Shown here: positions 1-6,926 of the stretch, one piece after another
Layout: each line of letters begins with the position of its first letter
Position numbering within the stretch: position 1 is the first letter of the stretch
Origin: Bacteroidetes bacterium MedPE-SWsnd-G1
Lineage (GTDB): Bacteria; Bacteroidota; Bacteroidia; Flavobacteriales; Flavobacteriaceae
NCBI GenBank assembly: GCA_001874265.1
Contig: MPDD01000003.1
Coordinates: 62,001 to 126,000 of the forward strand
DNA: 64,000 nucleotides
Direction of reading: 5' to 3'
Notes under the pieces: model-generated
Databases searched by the model: none
What the model saw: the letters and a program-made list of their open reading frames with translations, nothing else
Told to the model about the DNA's origin: nothing
Position numbers and translations under genes: made by a program

Positions 1-1392
1 TGGGTGCACATTCAGTGTCACTTTTTTATAATTCTTTAAATTAATAATTTTATCAAGTTCGTTTTCAATTTTGTCAATTAAAACAATTGGTGCTTCTACT
101 TCTCCGTTTTTATTCGGGTTCGGCTCGCGCGTTTTAATAATCATTTCCGGTCTTACTCTTTGTCGAGTAATTTGCACCAGTCCAAATTTACTTGGAGGTA
201 GAATTTTGTGTTTGGTACGATCGAAATTCATTTCTTTTTTCATATGATCGTACAATTTTTGTCTATCCTCTGCTCTGTGCATATCGATAAAATCAACAAC
301 AATAATTCCTCCCATGTCGCGTAACTGTAATTGACGTGCAATTTCACTTGCAGCAATTAAGTTTACCTCTAACGCAGTTTCAGCTTGTGATTTAGCTTTG
401 TTAGAACGATTACCACTATTTACATCAATAACGTGTAAAGCTTCGGTATGTTCAATAACTAAATAAGCACCTCTGCTCATAGAAACAGTTTTTCCAAAAG
501 CTGTTTTAATTTGGCGTTCTATACCATATTTTTCAAAAATTGGAACACTTGAATTGTGGAGTTTCACTATAGATTCTTTTGCTGGAGCAATTTCTTGGAT
601 ATAATCTTTTATTTCAAAGAATAGTGCTTCATCATCAACAATAATGTTGCTGAAAGAATCATTAAAAACATCTCTTAAAATTGAAGATGCTCTGTTTAAT
701 TCACTTAAAACTTTTGTAGGCGGCTTGGCTCTTTTTATTTGTTTGCACATGCCTACCCATCTTTCTAAAGAGTTTTGAAGGTCTTTGTCTAAGTCTGCTA
801 CTTTTTTGTTTTGAGCAACAGTTCTAACAATAACTCCAAAATTTTTAGGTTTAATACTTTTAATTAATCGTTTTAATCTTTCTTTTTCTTTTGGATCGTC
901 GATCTTTTGAGATACTGATATCCTATTAGAAAAAGGGACTAAAACTAAGTATCTACCTGCAATTGACAACTCGGCATTAAGTCGAGGTCCTTTGGTAGAA
1001 ATCGGTTCTTTTACTATTTGAACCAATAATTCTTGTCCTGTTTTAAGTACATCATTAATATTTCCATTTTTATCGATGTCTTTTTCGAAATGGAAATTTT
1101 TTAAAGTGAAATCTTTTTGTTTGCCTGTGTTAACTCCTTTAATGAATTTAGCTAAGGATAACAATTGCGCTCCTAAATCATGATAATGTAAAAAGCCATC
1201 TTTGGCATAATTTACATTTACAAAAGCAGCGTTTAAACCAGTTAATGTTTTTCCAATTTTTGCTAGAAAAATATCACCAACTGAAATTTTGTTGTCATTT
1301 GTCTCCTTGTTTAATTCAATAAGCCTCCCCTCTTTTAATAAGGCAAAGTCAATATCAGAGGAACTGGATCTAATAATTAATTCTGTTTTCAC
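1..1392 (-). CDS. rng: Ribonuclease G/E family endoribonuclease, 3' end cut by window
   Basis: Single-strand endoribonuclease of the RNase E/G family, acting in rRNA maturation and mRNA decay. I translated 464 codons from a GTG at 1392; the N terminus reads VKTELIIRSSSSDIDFALLK, as expected for the Bacteroidota Rng family. An S1-like RNA-binding region follows (IFLAKIGK...FVNVNYAKDGFL). The catalytic region carries the conserved VIDVNSG and GGIIVVDFIDM segments, which hold the magnesium-binding aspartates. The reading frame is still open at base 1, ending in VTLNVHP near the usual C terminus, so about 50 residues are missing. The GTG is the only plausible start: an in-frame stop lies at 1414-1416. 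It follows a small basic-protein gene and HU on the same strand, separated by a 147-base leader full of hairpins. Confidence 0.93.
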   Translation of the reverse strand, partial: MKTELIIRSSSSDIDFALLKEGRLIELNKETNDNKISVGDIFLAKIGKTLTGLNAAFVNVNYAKDGFLHYHDLGAQLLSLAKFIKGVNTGKQKDFTLKNFHFEKDIDKNGNINDVLKTGQELLVQIVKEPISTKGPRLNAELSIAGRYLVLVPFSNRISVSQKIDDPKEKERLKRLIKSIKPKNFGVIVRTVAQNKKVADLDKDLQNSLERWVGMCKQIKRAKPPTKVLSELNRASSILRDVFNDSFSNIIVDDEALFFEIKDYIQEIAPAKESIVKLHNSSVPIFEKYGIERQIKTAFGKTVSMSRGAYLVIEHTEALHVIDVNSGNRSNKAKSQAETALEVNLIAASEIARQLQLRDMGGIIVVDFIDMHRAEDRQKLYDHMKKEMNFDRTKHKILPPSKFGLVQITRQRVRPEMIIKTREPNPNKNGEVEAPIVLIDKIENELDKIINLKNYKKVTLNVHP

Positions 1393-1539
1393 TCTGAATT
1401 GTTTTTGATCGATTTATTGTTTTAAGAACAAATCGATGGGTTAATAAATTACACAGGGTTTTAACCTGTTGAAACATGAATAAACCATGTTTCTTTTTCA
1501 AAGAACGTATCTTTTTACAAAAGAAAAAGTAAGTTAAAC
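1393..1539 (-). promoter_or_regulatory. Hairpin-rich leader of the ribonuclease G gene
   Basis: This 147-base spacer lies upstream of rng on the minus strand. It contains several perfect inverted repeats: 1408-1415 with 1430-1437 (ATCGATTT/AAATCGAT), 1454-1458 with 1465-1469 (ACAGG/CCTGT), 1471-1478 with 1486-1493 (GAAACATG/CATGTTTC), and 1500-1504 with 1510-1514 (AAAGA/TCTTT). A longer one at 1521-1551 is listed separately. I saw no TAnnTTTG promoter box here, so rng may be read from the HU promoter. RNase E in Escherichia coli is controlled through its own leader; a similar role here is an inference. Confidence 0.5.
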
Positions 1540-1551
1540 TTACTTTTTCTT
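1521..1551 (-). terminator. Long inverted repeat overlapping the stop codon of the small basic protein gene
   Basis: A perfect 15-base inverted repeat (1521-1535 with 1537-1551, one central base) includes the last codons and the stop of the 30-residue gene. In RNA it would fold as a stem of about 13 pairs with a tight loop. On the minus strand it is followed by a short U-rich stretch. It may act as a partial terminator or as a processing and stability element between the basic-protein gene and rng. Confidence 0.5.
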
Positions 1552-1632
1552 CTTGTGTCTGTTAGCTCTTGCTCTCTTCTTACGCTTGTGCGTAGAGATC
1601 TTAGCTCTTTTTCTTTTTTTACCACTTGGCAT
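1540..1632 (-). CDS. Very small, highly basic protein (30 aa), probably ribosome-associated
   Basis: A 30-codon reading frame starting with ATG at 1632 encodes MPSGKKRKRAKISTHKRKKR followed by ARANRHKKKK. About two thirds of the residues are Lys, Arg or His, as in very small ribosomal proteins. I recall near-identical short proteins beside the HU and rng genes in other Flavobacteriia, and the composition resembles the AURKAIP1/COX24 (mS38/bS22-like) basic peptides. A new ribosomal protein, bL38, has been reported for Flavobacterium; whether this is that protein I cannot tell. It begins 36 bases after the HU stop and shares its orientation, so it is probably co-transcribed with HU and rng. Confidence 0.8.
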   Translation of the reverse strand: MPSGKKRKRAKISTHKRKKRARANRHKKKK

Positions 1633-1668
1633 AATTATACGGTGTTTAAGTTTTTAAAAAAGCAATAA

Positions 1669-1959
1669 TTATTTTATTGCCACTTTAGTTTTTACTCCTT
1701 CTACAAATACTTTAGCAGGTTTAAATGCAGGTATATTGTGAGCAGGAATTTTTATAGTTGTATTTTTTGAAATATTTCTACCAGTCTTTTCAGCTCTTTC
1801 TTTAATAATGAAACTTCCAAATCCTCTTAAGTAAACATTCTCTCCACCTTCTAATGAATCTTTAACTTCGTCCATAAATGCCTCAACTGCTGCCAAAACA
1901 TCTCCCTTTTCAATACCTGATTTCTCTGAAATTTTTGATACGATATCTGCTTTTGTCAT
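1669..1959 (-). CDS. HU/IHF-family DNA-binding protein
   Basis: Histone-like protein of 96 residues that bends and compacts DNA as a dimer. The N-terminal helices (MTKADIVSKISEKSGI) and the beta-arm region with GFGSF and the IPAHNIPAFKPAK ending are typical of the family. The sequence of the arm (GRNISKNTTIKIPAHN) differs from standard HU, which usually has RNP at the tip; here the tip is IPA, as in many Bacteroidota HU-like proteins. It is divergent from mutY, with a good promoter at 2000-2029, and heads a likely transcript HU, small basic protein, rng. Confidence 0.93.
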   Translation of the reverse strand: MTKADIVSKISEKSGIEKGDVLAAVEAFMDEVKDSLEGGENVYLRGFGSFIIKERAEKTGRNISKNTTIKIPAHNIPAFKPAKVFVEGVKTKVAIK

Positions 1960-1999
1960 TTTAAATATAATTTTTTATTTGGGTTCTAATTTGAGGATG

Positions 2000-2029
2000 C
2001 AAATATATGACAATAAATTCAACTTCAAA
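2000..2029 (-). promoter_or_regulatory. Promoter of the HU gene
   Basis: Read on the minus strand, TTTG (2026-2029) is followed after 18 bases by TATATTTG (2000-2007). This matches the Bacteroidota consensus TTTG-N(17-20)-TAnnTTTG. The HU start is 40 bases downstream. Confidence 0.75.
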
Positions 2030-2046
2030 AGGTTATGGAATTAAAA

Positions 2047-2073
2047 TTTGAGCAGATAATTAATGTATCTTTG
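2047..2073 (+). promoter_or_regulatory. Promoter of mutY
   Basis: TTTG (2047-2050), 15 bases, then TATCTTTG (2066-2073). The -7 box matches TAnnTTTG; the spacing to the -33 element is a little short. The mutY start lies 17 bases beyond the box, giving a very short leader. Confidence 0.6.
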
Positions 2074-2090
2074 GACCCTGATTTTAAGCA

Positions 2091-3155
2091 ATGAAATTTT
2101 CTAATATTCTCACACAATGGTACTTATTGCATAAGCGAGATTTACCTTGGCGAAACACTACAAATCCTTATTTCATTTGGTTATCCGAAATCATATTGCA
2201 ACAAACGCGAGTTGACCAGGGAATGGCCTATTATTTTAAATTTATAGAGACTTTTCCTACCGTTCAGGATTTAGCGAATAGCTCAGAAGAAGAGGTGCTT
2301 AATCTTTGGCAAGGACTCGGGTACTACTCAAGAGCTAGAAATTTGCATTTCTCAGCAAAATATATTGTAGATGAATGTAAAGGTGAATTTCCTAATACCT
2401 ACTCAGAAATTATAAAGTTAAAAGGTGTAGGAGATTATACAGCTTCTGCAATTGCTTCCATCTGTTTTAACGAAGCGACTGCCGTAGTAGATGGGAATGT
2501 ATATCGCGTATTGGCTCGTTATTTTGGAATTGAAACACCAATAAATTCAACAAAAGGGATAAAGGAATTTAAGTTACTAGCCCAAGAGTTAATAGATTCG
2601 AAAAATGCGGCTATGCACAATCAGGCAATAATGGAGTATGGCGCAAGAATGTGCAAGCCTCAAAATCCAGATTGTAGTATTTGTCCTTTAAATGAGAGTT
2701 GTGTGTCGCTTCAAAAAAAGAAAGTAAAATTACTACCAATAAAAGAAAAGAAAATAAAAATTAAAAAAAGACACCTTAATTATGTAGTACTTATTTCTTC
2801 AGATAAGAAAACGATTTTAAATAAGAGAACAGGAAAAGGAATATGGCAAAACTTATATGAATTTAAGTTGATTGAATCAGAATCAAAAATTGAAGATACT
2901 GTTTTGTTGAGTGATCTTTTTTTTACTGAGGAATTAAAAGGTAAACAAATTGAATTGACAAAATTTAATCAAACTGAAATAGTTCACAAACTATCGCATC
3001 AACATTTATTTTGCACTTTTTGGGTTGTTGAATTAGACGAGGAATTGTCTAATGGAGTTCAATGGAAATCCATAGATGATTACCCTGTTCCTATATTAAT
3101 TCATAATTTTGTGAAAGAATTGAAACGAAGCACAATTTTTAGTATTTTTGAATAG
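2091..3155 (+). CDS. mutY: A/G-specific adenine DNA glycosylase
   Basis: Removes adenine mispaired with 8-oxoguanine or guanine in base-excision repair. The 354-residue protein has the catalytic Glu in LSEIILQQTRV (E33), a helix-hairpin-helix (LKGVGDYTASAI) and the catalytic Asp in VVDGNVYRVLAR. The iron-sulfur cluster motif is C-x6-C-x2-C-x5-C (CKPQNPDCSICPLNESC). The C-terminal third is the NUDIX-like domain that recognises 8-oxoguanine. It is the first gene of a plus-strand run mutY-ssb-gldE-gldD; ssb starts 13 bases after the stop. Confidence 0.97.
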   Translation: MKFSNILTQWYLLHKRDLPWRNTTNPYFIWLSEIILQQTRVDQGMAYYFKFIETFPTVQDLANSSEEEVLNLWQGLGYYSRARNLHFSAKYIVDECKGEFPNTYSEIIKLKGVGDYTASAIASICFNEATAVVDGNVYRVLARYFGIETPINSTKGIKEFKLLAQELIDSKNAAMHNQAIMEYGARMCKPQNPDCSICPLNESCVSLQKKKVKLLPIKEKKIKIKKRHLNYVVLISSDKKTILNKRTGKGIWQNLYEFKLIESESKIEDTVLLSDLFFTEELKGKQIELTKFNQTEIVHKLSHQHLFCTFWVVELDEELSNGVQWKSIDDYPVPILIHNFVKELKRSTIFSIFE

Positions 3156-3168
3156 CAAAGAATAAATT

Positions 3169-3603
3169 ATGGCTGGAACTTTAAATAAGGTAATGTTAAT
3201 TGGGCATTTAGGTGACGAAGTAAAAATGCACTATTTTGATGACAAAAATTCAATTGGTCGTTTTCCTATAGCAACTAACGAATCTTATACCAATAAGCAG
3301 ACTGGTGAAAAAGTTACCACGACCGAGTGGCACAACCTTGTTGTGAGAAATAAATTAGCCGAAATTTGTGAAAAATACCTTACTAAAGGAGATAAAGTAT
3401 ATTGCGAAGGAAGAATAAAAACCCGTCAGTGGGAGGCTGAAGGAGTTAAACGCTATTCCACAGAAATTCATGTTGTAGATATGACTTTTCTTTCTACAAA
3501 ACGAGAGTTAGATTCGAAACCGGCACAGCCTGCTGGCAAGAGTGCTGCTCCTATACAAAATACAAATTCTACCGAAACGGAGAATGATGATTTGCCATTT
3601 TAG
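3169..3603 (+). CDS. ssb: Single-stranded DNA-binding protein
   Basis: Coats single-stranded DNA and recruits replication and repair proteins. The N-terminal ~105 residues form the OB fold (MAGTLNKVMLIGHLGDEVKM; later TEWHNLVV and YCEGRIKTRQW). A flexible linker rich in Pro, Ser and Thr follows, ending in the acidic tip DDLPF, the usual docking tail for partner proteins. Length (144 aa) is normal. It sits between mutY and gldE, as in other Flavobacteriaceae. Confidence 0.97.
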   Translation: MAGTLNKVMLIGHLGDEVKMHYFDDKNSIGRFPIATNESYTNKQTGEKVTTTEWHNLVVRNKLAEICEKYLTKGDKVYCEGRIKTRQWEAEGVKRYSTEIHVVDMTFLSTKRELDSKPAQPAGKSAAPIQNTNSTETENDDLPF

Positions 3604-3624
3604 CATTAACCAAAACTGAAGTAA

Positions 3625-4971
3625 TTGGATCCGGAGCCCTCGAGTTTACGACTTATACCAGAAACGATTTTTACGGGAATTTTTATTTTAAAATTAGCAA
3701 GTATATTAATTTTGTTAGTTTGTTCGGCCTTTATTTCTGGCGCCGAAGTTGCATTTTTTTCCTTATCTCAAACGGAATTAGAGAAAGCAAAGGAGTCAAA
3801 GTCTAAACGTCAGCGGCAAGTGGTAACTTTGTTGGAGAAGCCCAAAAAATTGTTAGCGACTATTTTAGTGACAAATAATTTCATCAATATTTTAATCGTT
3901 TTAATTTTTGCTTATTTGGGTGAAGATTTATTCCAAAACTTAAATTTTAGTATTGATTTATATTTTTTCAATCTTTCCGTTAGATTCGTATTAGAAGTGG
4001 TGCTCATTACTTTTTTAATTTTATTGTTTGGCGAGGTTTTGCCAAAAGTCTATGCTAATAGAAATTCACTAAAGTTTGCATCATTAATGGTAATACCAAT
4101 TAAAGGATTAAGTGTTGTTTTTACACCCATTAGTTTGCCATTAATGAAAATGACTAATTTAATAGAAAGAAGGTTGGGGCAAAAAAACTCAAAGTTTTCG
4201 GTTGAAACGCTATCACAGGCATTGGAGCTGACCTCTGATAATGCCACGACAGAGGATGAGCAAAAGATATTAGAAGGCATTGTGAGTTTTGGAAACACCG
4301 AAACCATTCAGATTATGAAGCCAAGAATTGATGTTTTTGCAATTTCTGACACCGAAAGTTTTGATAAAGTTGTTTCCGAAATTGTAAAGCATGGTTTTTC
4401 TAGAAATCCAGTTTATCATGAGAGTATTGATGAAATTGTCGGTGTACTTTATGCCAAGGATTTACTATTGCATTTAGATAAGAAAAACTTTAAATGGCAA
4501 TCTTTATTAAGAGAAGTGATTTTTGTTCCTGAAAACAAAAAACTAGACGATCTTTTAAAAGAGTTTCAAGAAAAAAAGATTCATCTTGCCGTGGTGGTTG
4601 ATGAATATGGCGGCACAAGTGGAATTGTAACCTTGGAAGATATAATTGAAGAAATTGTTGGAGATATTACAGATGAATTTGATGATGATGACCTTTCATA
4701 TTCTAAATTAGATGCCAATAATTATGTGTTTGAGGGAAAGACTTCAATAAAGGATTTTTCGAAAGTAATTGGTGTAGAAGAGGAGTTGTTTGAAGAAGAA
4801 AAAGGGGAGACTGAAACATTAGCGGGATTTATTTTAGAAGTTTCCGGGAAGTTTCCAAAAGTAAAAGAAGTAATAAAATTTGGACATTTGTCGTTTAAAA
4901 TTGAGACGATGGATAAGCGCAGAGTGAAACGAATTAAGGTAACGATAAATAGAAAATTGGATGAGAATTAG
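3625..4971 (+). CDS. gldE: Gliding motility-associated membrane protein GldE (CNNM/CBS/CorC family)
   Basis: 448-residue membrane protein needed, with GldD, for gliding in Flavobacterium. Three or four transmembrane segments of a CNNM (DUF21) domain span roughly residues 15-180 (SAFISGAEVAFFSLS is the family signature). A pair of CBS domains follows (MKPRIDVFAI; VVVDEYGGTSGIVTLEDIIEEIVGDI), then a CorC/HlyC-type domain. The start is a TTG at 3625, 21 bases after ssb, giving MDPEPSS, a typical GldE beginning. gldD starts inside the last codons, so translation is probably coupled. The exact biochemical role is not known; CorC relatives are linked to divalent-cation transport. Confidence 0.93.
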   Translation: MDPEPSSLRLIPETIFTGIFILKLASILILLVCSAFISGAEVAFFSLSQTELEKAKESKSKRQRQVVTLLEKPKKLLATILVTNNFINILIVLIFAYLGEDLFQNLNFSIDLYFFNLSVRFVLEVVLITFLILLFGEVLPKVYANRNSLKFASLMVIPIKGLSVVFTPISLPLMKMTNLIERRLGQKNSKFSVETLSQALELTSDNATTEDEQKILEGIVSFGNTETIQIMKPRIDVFAISDTESFDKVVSEIVKHGFSRNPVYHESIDEIVGVLYAKDLLLHLDKKNFKWQSLLREVIFVPENKKLDDLLKEFQEKKIHLAVVVDEYGGTSGIVTLEDIIEEIVGDITDEFDDDDLSYSKLDANNYVFEGKTSIKDFSKVIGVEEELFEEEKGETETLAGFILEVSGKFPKVKEVIKFGHLSFKIETMDKRRVKRIKVTINRKLDEN

Positions 4972-5521
4972 AGTAGTGTTAGTATTTGCATTGGTTACTT
5001 TATTTGCTTCTTGTTCTGAGGATGTTTTACCAAAGCCAAAGGCGCAGTTGAGATTAGAATATCCTGAAAATTCCTACCAAAGAGTTACAAGCGGTTGCCC
5101 ATATGTAATTGAGATTTCTCAAAATTCTCAAATAGAATTTACGGAAAATTGTTGGGCGCAAATTCATTACCCAACACTAAAAGCAACCATGCATATAACC
5201 TATCGTGAGGTCGAAGATGATTTAAACGCCATACTTAAAGAAGTTGAGAAATTGACGTATGAACATACAATCAAGGCAGACAATATACCGTATGCAATTC
5301 CTTATGAGAATGATGTAAAAAAAGTATTTGGAAAAATTATGAATGTTGAAGGTGATGTTGCTTCTAATTTACAATTTCATGTGACGGATAGTGTTAAAAA
5401 TGTACTATACGGAAGTTTGTATTTTAATGTAAAGCCTAATTATGATTCTATTTTACCTGCCATAAAATACATAGAAAAAGACATTCGAAATTTGGTGGAG
5501 AGTGTAGAATGGAAAAATTAG
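4961..5521 (+). CDS. gldD: Gliding motility lipoprotein GldD
   Basis: 186-residue lipoprotein required for gliding in Flavobacterium. A short signal peptide ends in a lipobox (LFASC, Cys at about residue 18), so the mature protein should be anchored in a membrane facing the periplasm or surface. The body matches the GldD family (LRLEYPENSYQ; WAQIHYPTLKATMHITY). The ATG at 4961 overlaps the end of gldE by 11 bases. No enzymatic domain is recognisable. The stop is one base from the stop of the convergent HMA lipoprotein gene. Confidence 0.93.
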   Translation: MRIRVVLVFALVTLFASCSEDVLPKPKAQLRLEYPENSYQRVTSGCPYVIEISQNSQIEFTENCWAQIHYPTLKATMHITYREVEDDLNAILKEVEKLTYEHTIKADNIPYAIPYENDVKKVFGKIMNVEGDVASNLQFHVTDSVKNVLYGSLYFNVKPNYDSILPAIKYIEKDIRNLVESVEWKN

Positions 5522-5522
5522 A

Positions 5523-5921
5523 TTATTCCGTTTCTTCCTTAAGTTCTTCTATTACCGTAAAATCATCAACAATATTTGTTGAGGTTACTTTGTATAATTC
5601 TCCTCCTGCTATTCCGTTGATATGCTTTTCAATATCCTCGATAGAAATTTTATTGGTATTAATTGTAAATTGACCCATGCCTTTTTCAAAACTTACATTG
5701 GCATAAGTTATTCCTTCAAGTTTATGAGTTTTAGATTCTATCAGTTTTGCACAGCCAATTTCACAAGTCATTCCTTCAATGTTAACTTCTACATTTTCGA
5801 ATTTTGCAACCTGGTTTTCTAAATCTGATTTGTCAACCTTTTTATTCGGAGTACTATGTGTATTGCAAGCGAATATGATGATAGAGATAAAAGTAAATAT
5901 ATAGATTCTTAAAAGTTTCAT
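5523..5921 (-). CDS. Lipoprotein with a heavy-metal-associated (HMA) domain
   Basis: 132-residue protein with a lipoprotein signal (FACNTH, Cys at about 19), then an acidic/basic linker and an HMA ferredoxin-like fold (about 45-110). The metal-binding loop reads GMTCEIGCAK, so the two Cys are three residues apart (CxxxC) instead of the usual CxxC; this is common in extracytoplasmic HMA proteins of this phylum. It probably binds copper or another soft metal at the cell envelope. No P-type ATPase or copper regulator is nearby, so the metal is a guess. It reads toward gldD. Confidence 0.85.
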   Translation of the reverse strand: MKLLRIYIFTFISIIIFACNTHSTPNKKVDKSDLENQVAKFENVEVNIEGMTCEIGCAKLIESKTHKLEGITYANVSFEKGMGQFTINTNKISIEDIEKHINGIAGGELYKVTSTNIVDDFTVIEELKEETE

Positions 5922-5940
5922 GACTTTAATTATTAGGTTA

Positions 5941-5948
5941 CAAAATTA
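5941..5948 (-). promoter_or_regulatory. -7 promoter box of the HMA lipoprotein gene
   Basis: The minus strand reads TAATTTTG, matching TAnnTTTG, 19 bases before the start codon. No TTTG lies at the expected upstream distance. Confidence 0.45.
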
Positions 5949-6011
5949 CAATCTAATGTCAGATATTCCGAATTATTTAACCGACTTTTGCATCTGAAAA
6001 AATATAATTGA

Positions 6012-6908
6012 ATGAATTTTAGTCAGAATAAATGGTTGATTTTAATAGTGCTATCATTAATATGGGGCAGTTCATTTATATTAATTAAAAAAGGACTTGT
6101 CGGTTTATCTCCAGTGCAGTTAGGTGCATTACGTGTTCTTTTTACAGGGATCTTTCTATTTTCAGTTGGATATAAATCTTTAAAAACACTTCACAAGTCT
6201 AATTATAAATGGATTATGCTTTCCGGATTTATTGGCACCTTTTTTCCAGCATTTTTATTTGCCTTTGCTGAAACCGAGGTAGACAGTGCTGTAGTATCAA
6301 TATTAAATTCTCTAACACCCTTGAATACGATTTTAATTGGACTTTCAGTTTTTAAAATTGGTGCAACTCGCAGACAATTTTTCGGAGTTATAATTGGATT
6401 TGTTGGAACTGCTATTTTAATTGCAGCAGGTGCAGATTTAAACCCCAATCAAAACTATTTGTATGCAGGTTTTATCATATTGGCTAGTGTTATGTATGGG
6501 ATTAATGTTAACTTAATTAAAAGGTATTTGCAAAACGAAAAACCCTTAGCTATTGCTACAGGTAATTTTATTCCTATTGTTGTTCCAGCGTTTTTGATTT
6601 TGATTTTCTCCGGTTTTTTTGACTCTTCAACACTTCTAGTTGATGGCATTTATAGTTCAATTGGGTATGTTTTAATTTTATCCATTTTCGGGACTGCCAT
6701 GGCTAAGGTGTTTTTTAATAATCTTGTTCAAATATCTTCACCAGTATTTGCATCTTCTGTAACTTATGTTATGACAATTGTAGCAATAATTTGGGGCGTG
6801 TTGGACGGAGAAAGAATTGGTTTTATTCAAATCGTTGGTGGGGCAATTATTCTTTTTGGTGTGTATTTGGCAAATAAAAAACCGACAGCCAAGGCTGCCG
6901 GTTCGTAA
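6012..6908 (+). CDS. EamA-family (DMT superfamily) metabolite exporter
   Basis: 298-residue inner-membrane protein with about ten hydrophobic helices arranged as two EamA repeats (first repeat begins LIWGSSFILIKKGL; second YGINVNLIKRYL). Relatives export amino acids or other small metabolites; the substrate cannot be told from sequence. A box with one mismatch (GACTTTTG, 5983-5990) lies 21 bases upstream. The last codons (encoding KPTAKAAGS) contain a strong hairpin that appears to serve as the terminator of the convergent peptidase genes. Confidence 0.88.
   Translation: MNFSQNKWLILIVLSLIWGSSFILIKKGLVGLSPVQLGALRVLFTGIFLFSVGYKSLKTLHKSNYKWIMLSGFIGTFFPAFLFAFAETEVDSAVVSILNSLTPLNTILIGLSVFKIGATRRQFFGVIIGFVGTAILIAAGADLNPNQNYLYAGFIILASVMYGINVNLIKRYLQNEKPLAIATGNFIPIVVPAFLILIFSGFFDSSTLLVDGIYSSIGYVLILSIFGTAMAKVFFNNLVQISSPVFASSVTYVMTIVAIIWGVLDGERIGFIQIVGGAIILFGVYLANKKPTAKAAGS
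6872..6902 (-). terminator. Terminator of the M16 peptidase genes, embedded in the eamA coding end
   Basis: On the minus strand the sequence folds as ACCGGCAGCC-TT-GGCTGTCGGT and is followed by TTTTTTA, a standard intrinsic terminator starting 24 bases after the peptidase stop. On the plus strand the same hairpin would contain an A-C mismatch and lack a T-run, so it works best for the minus strand. It lies inside the last codons of the EamA transporter gene. Confidence 0.75.
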
Positions 6909-6926
6909 GTTTATTGGATTCAAATA

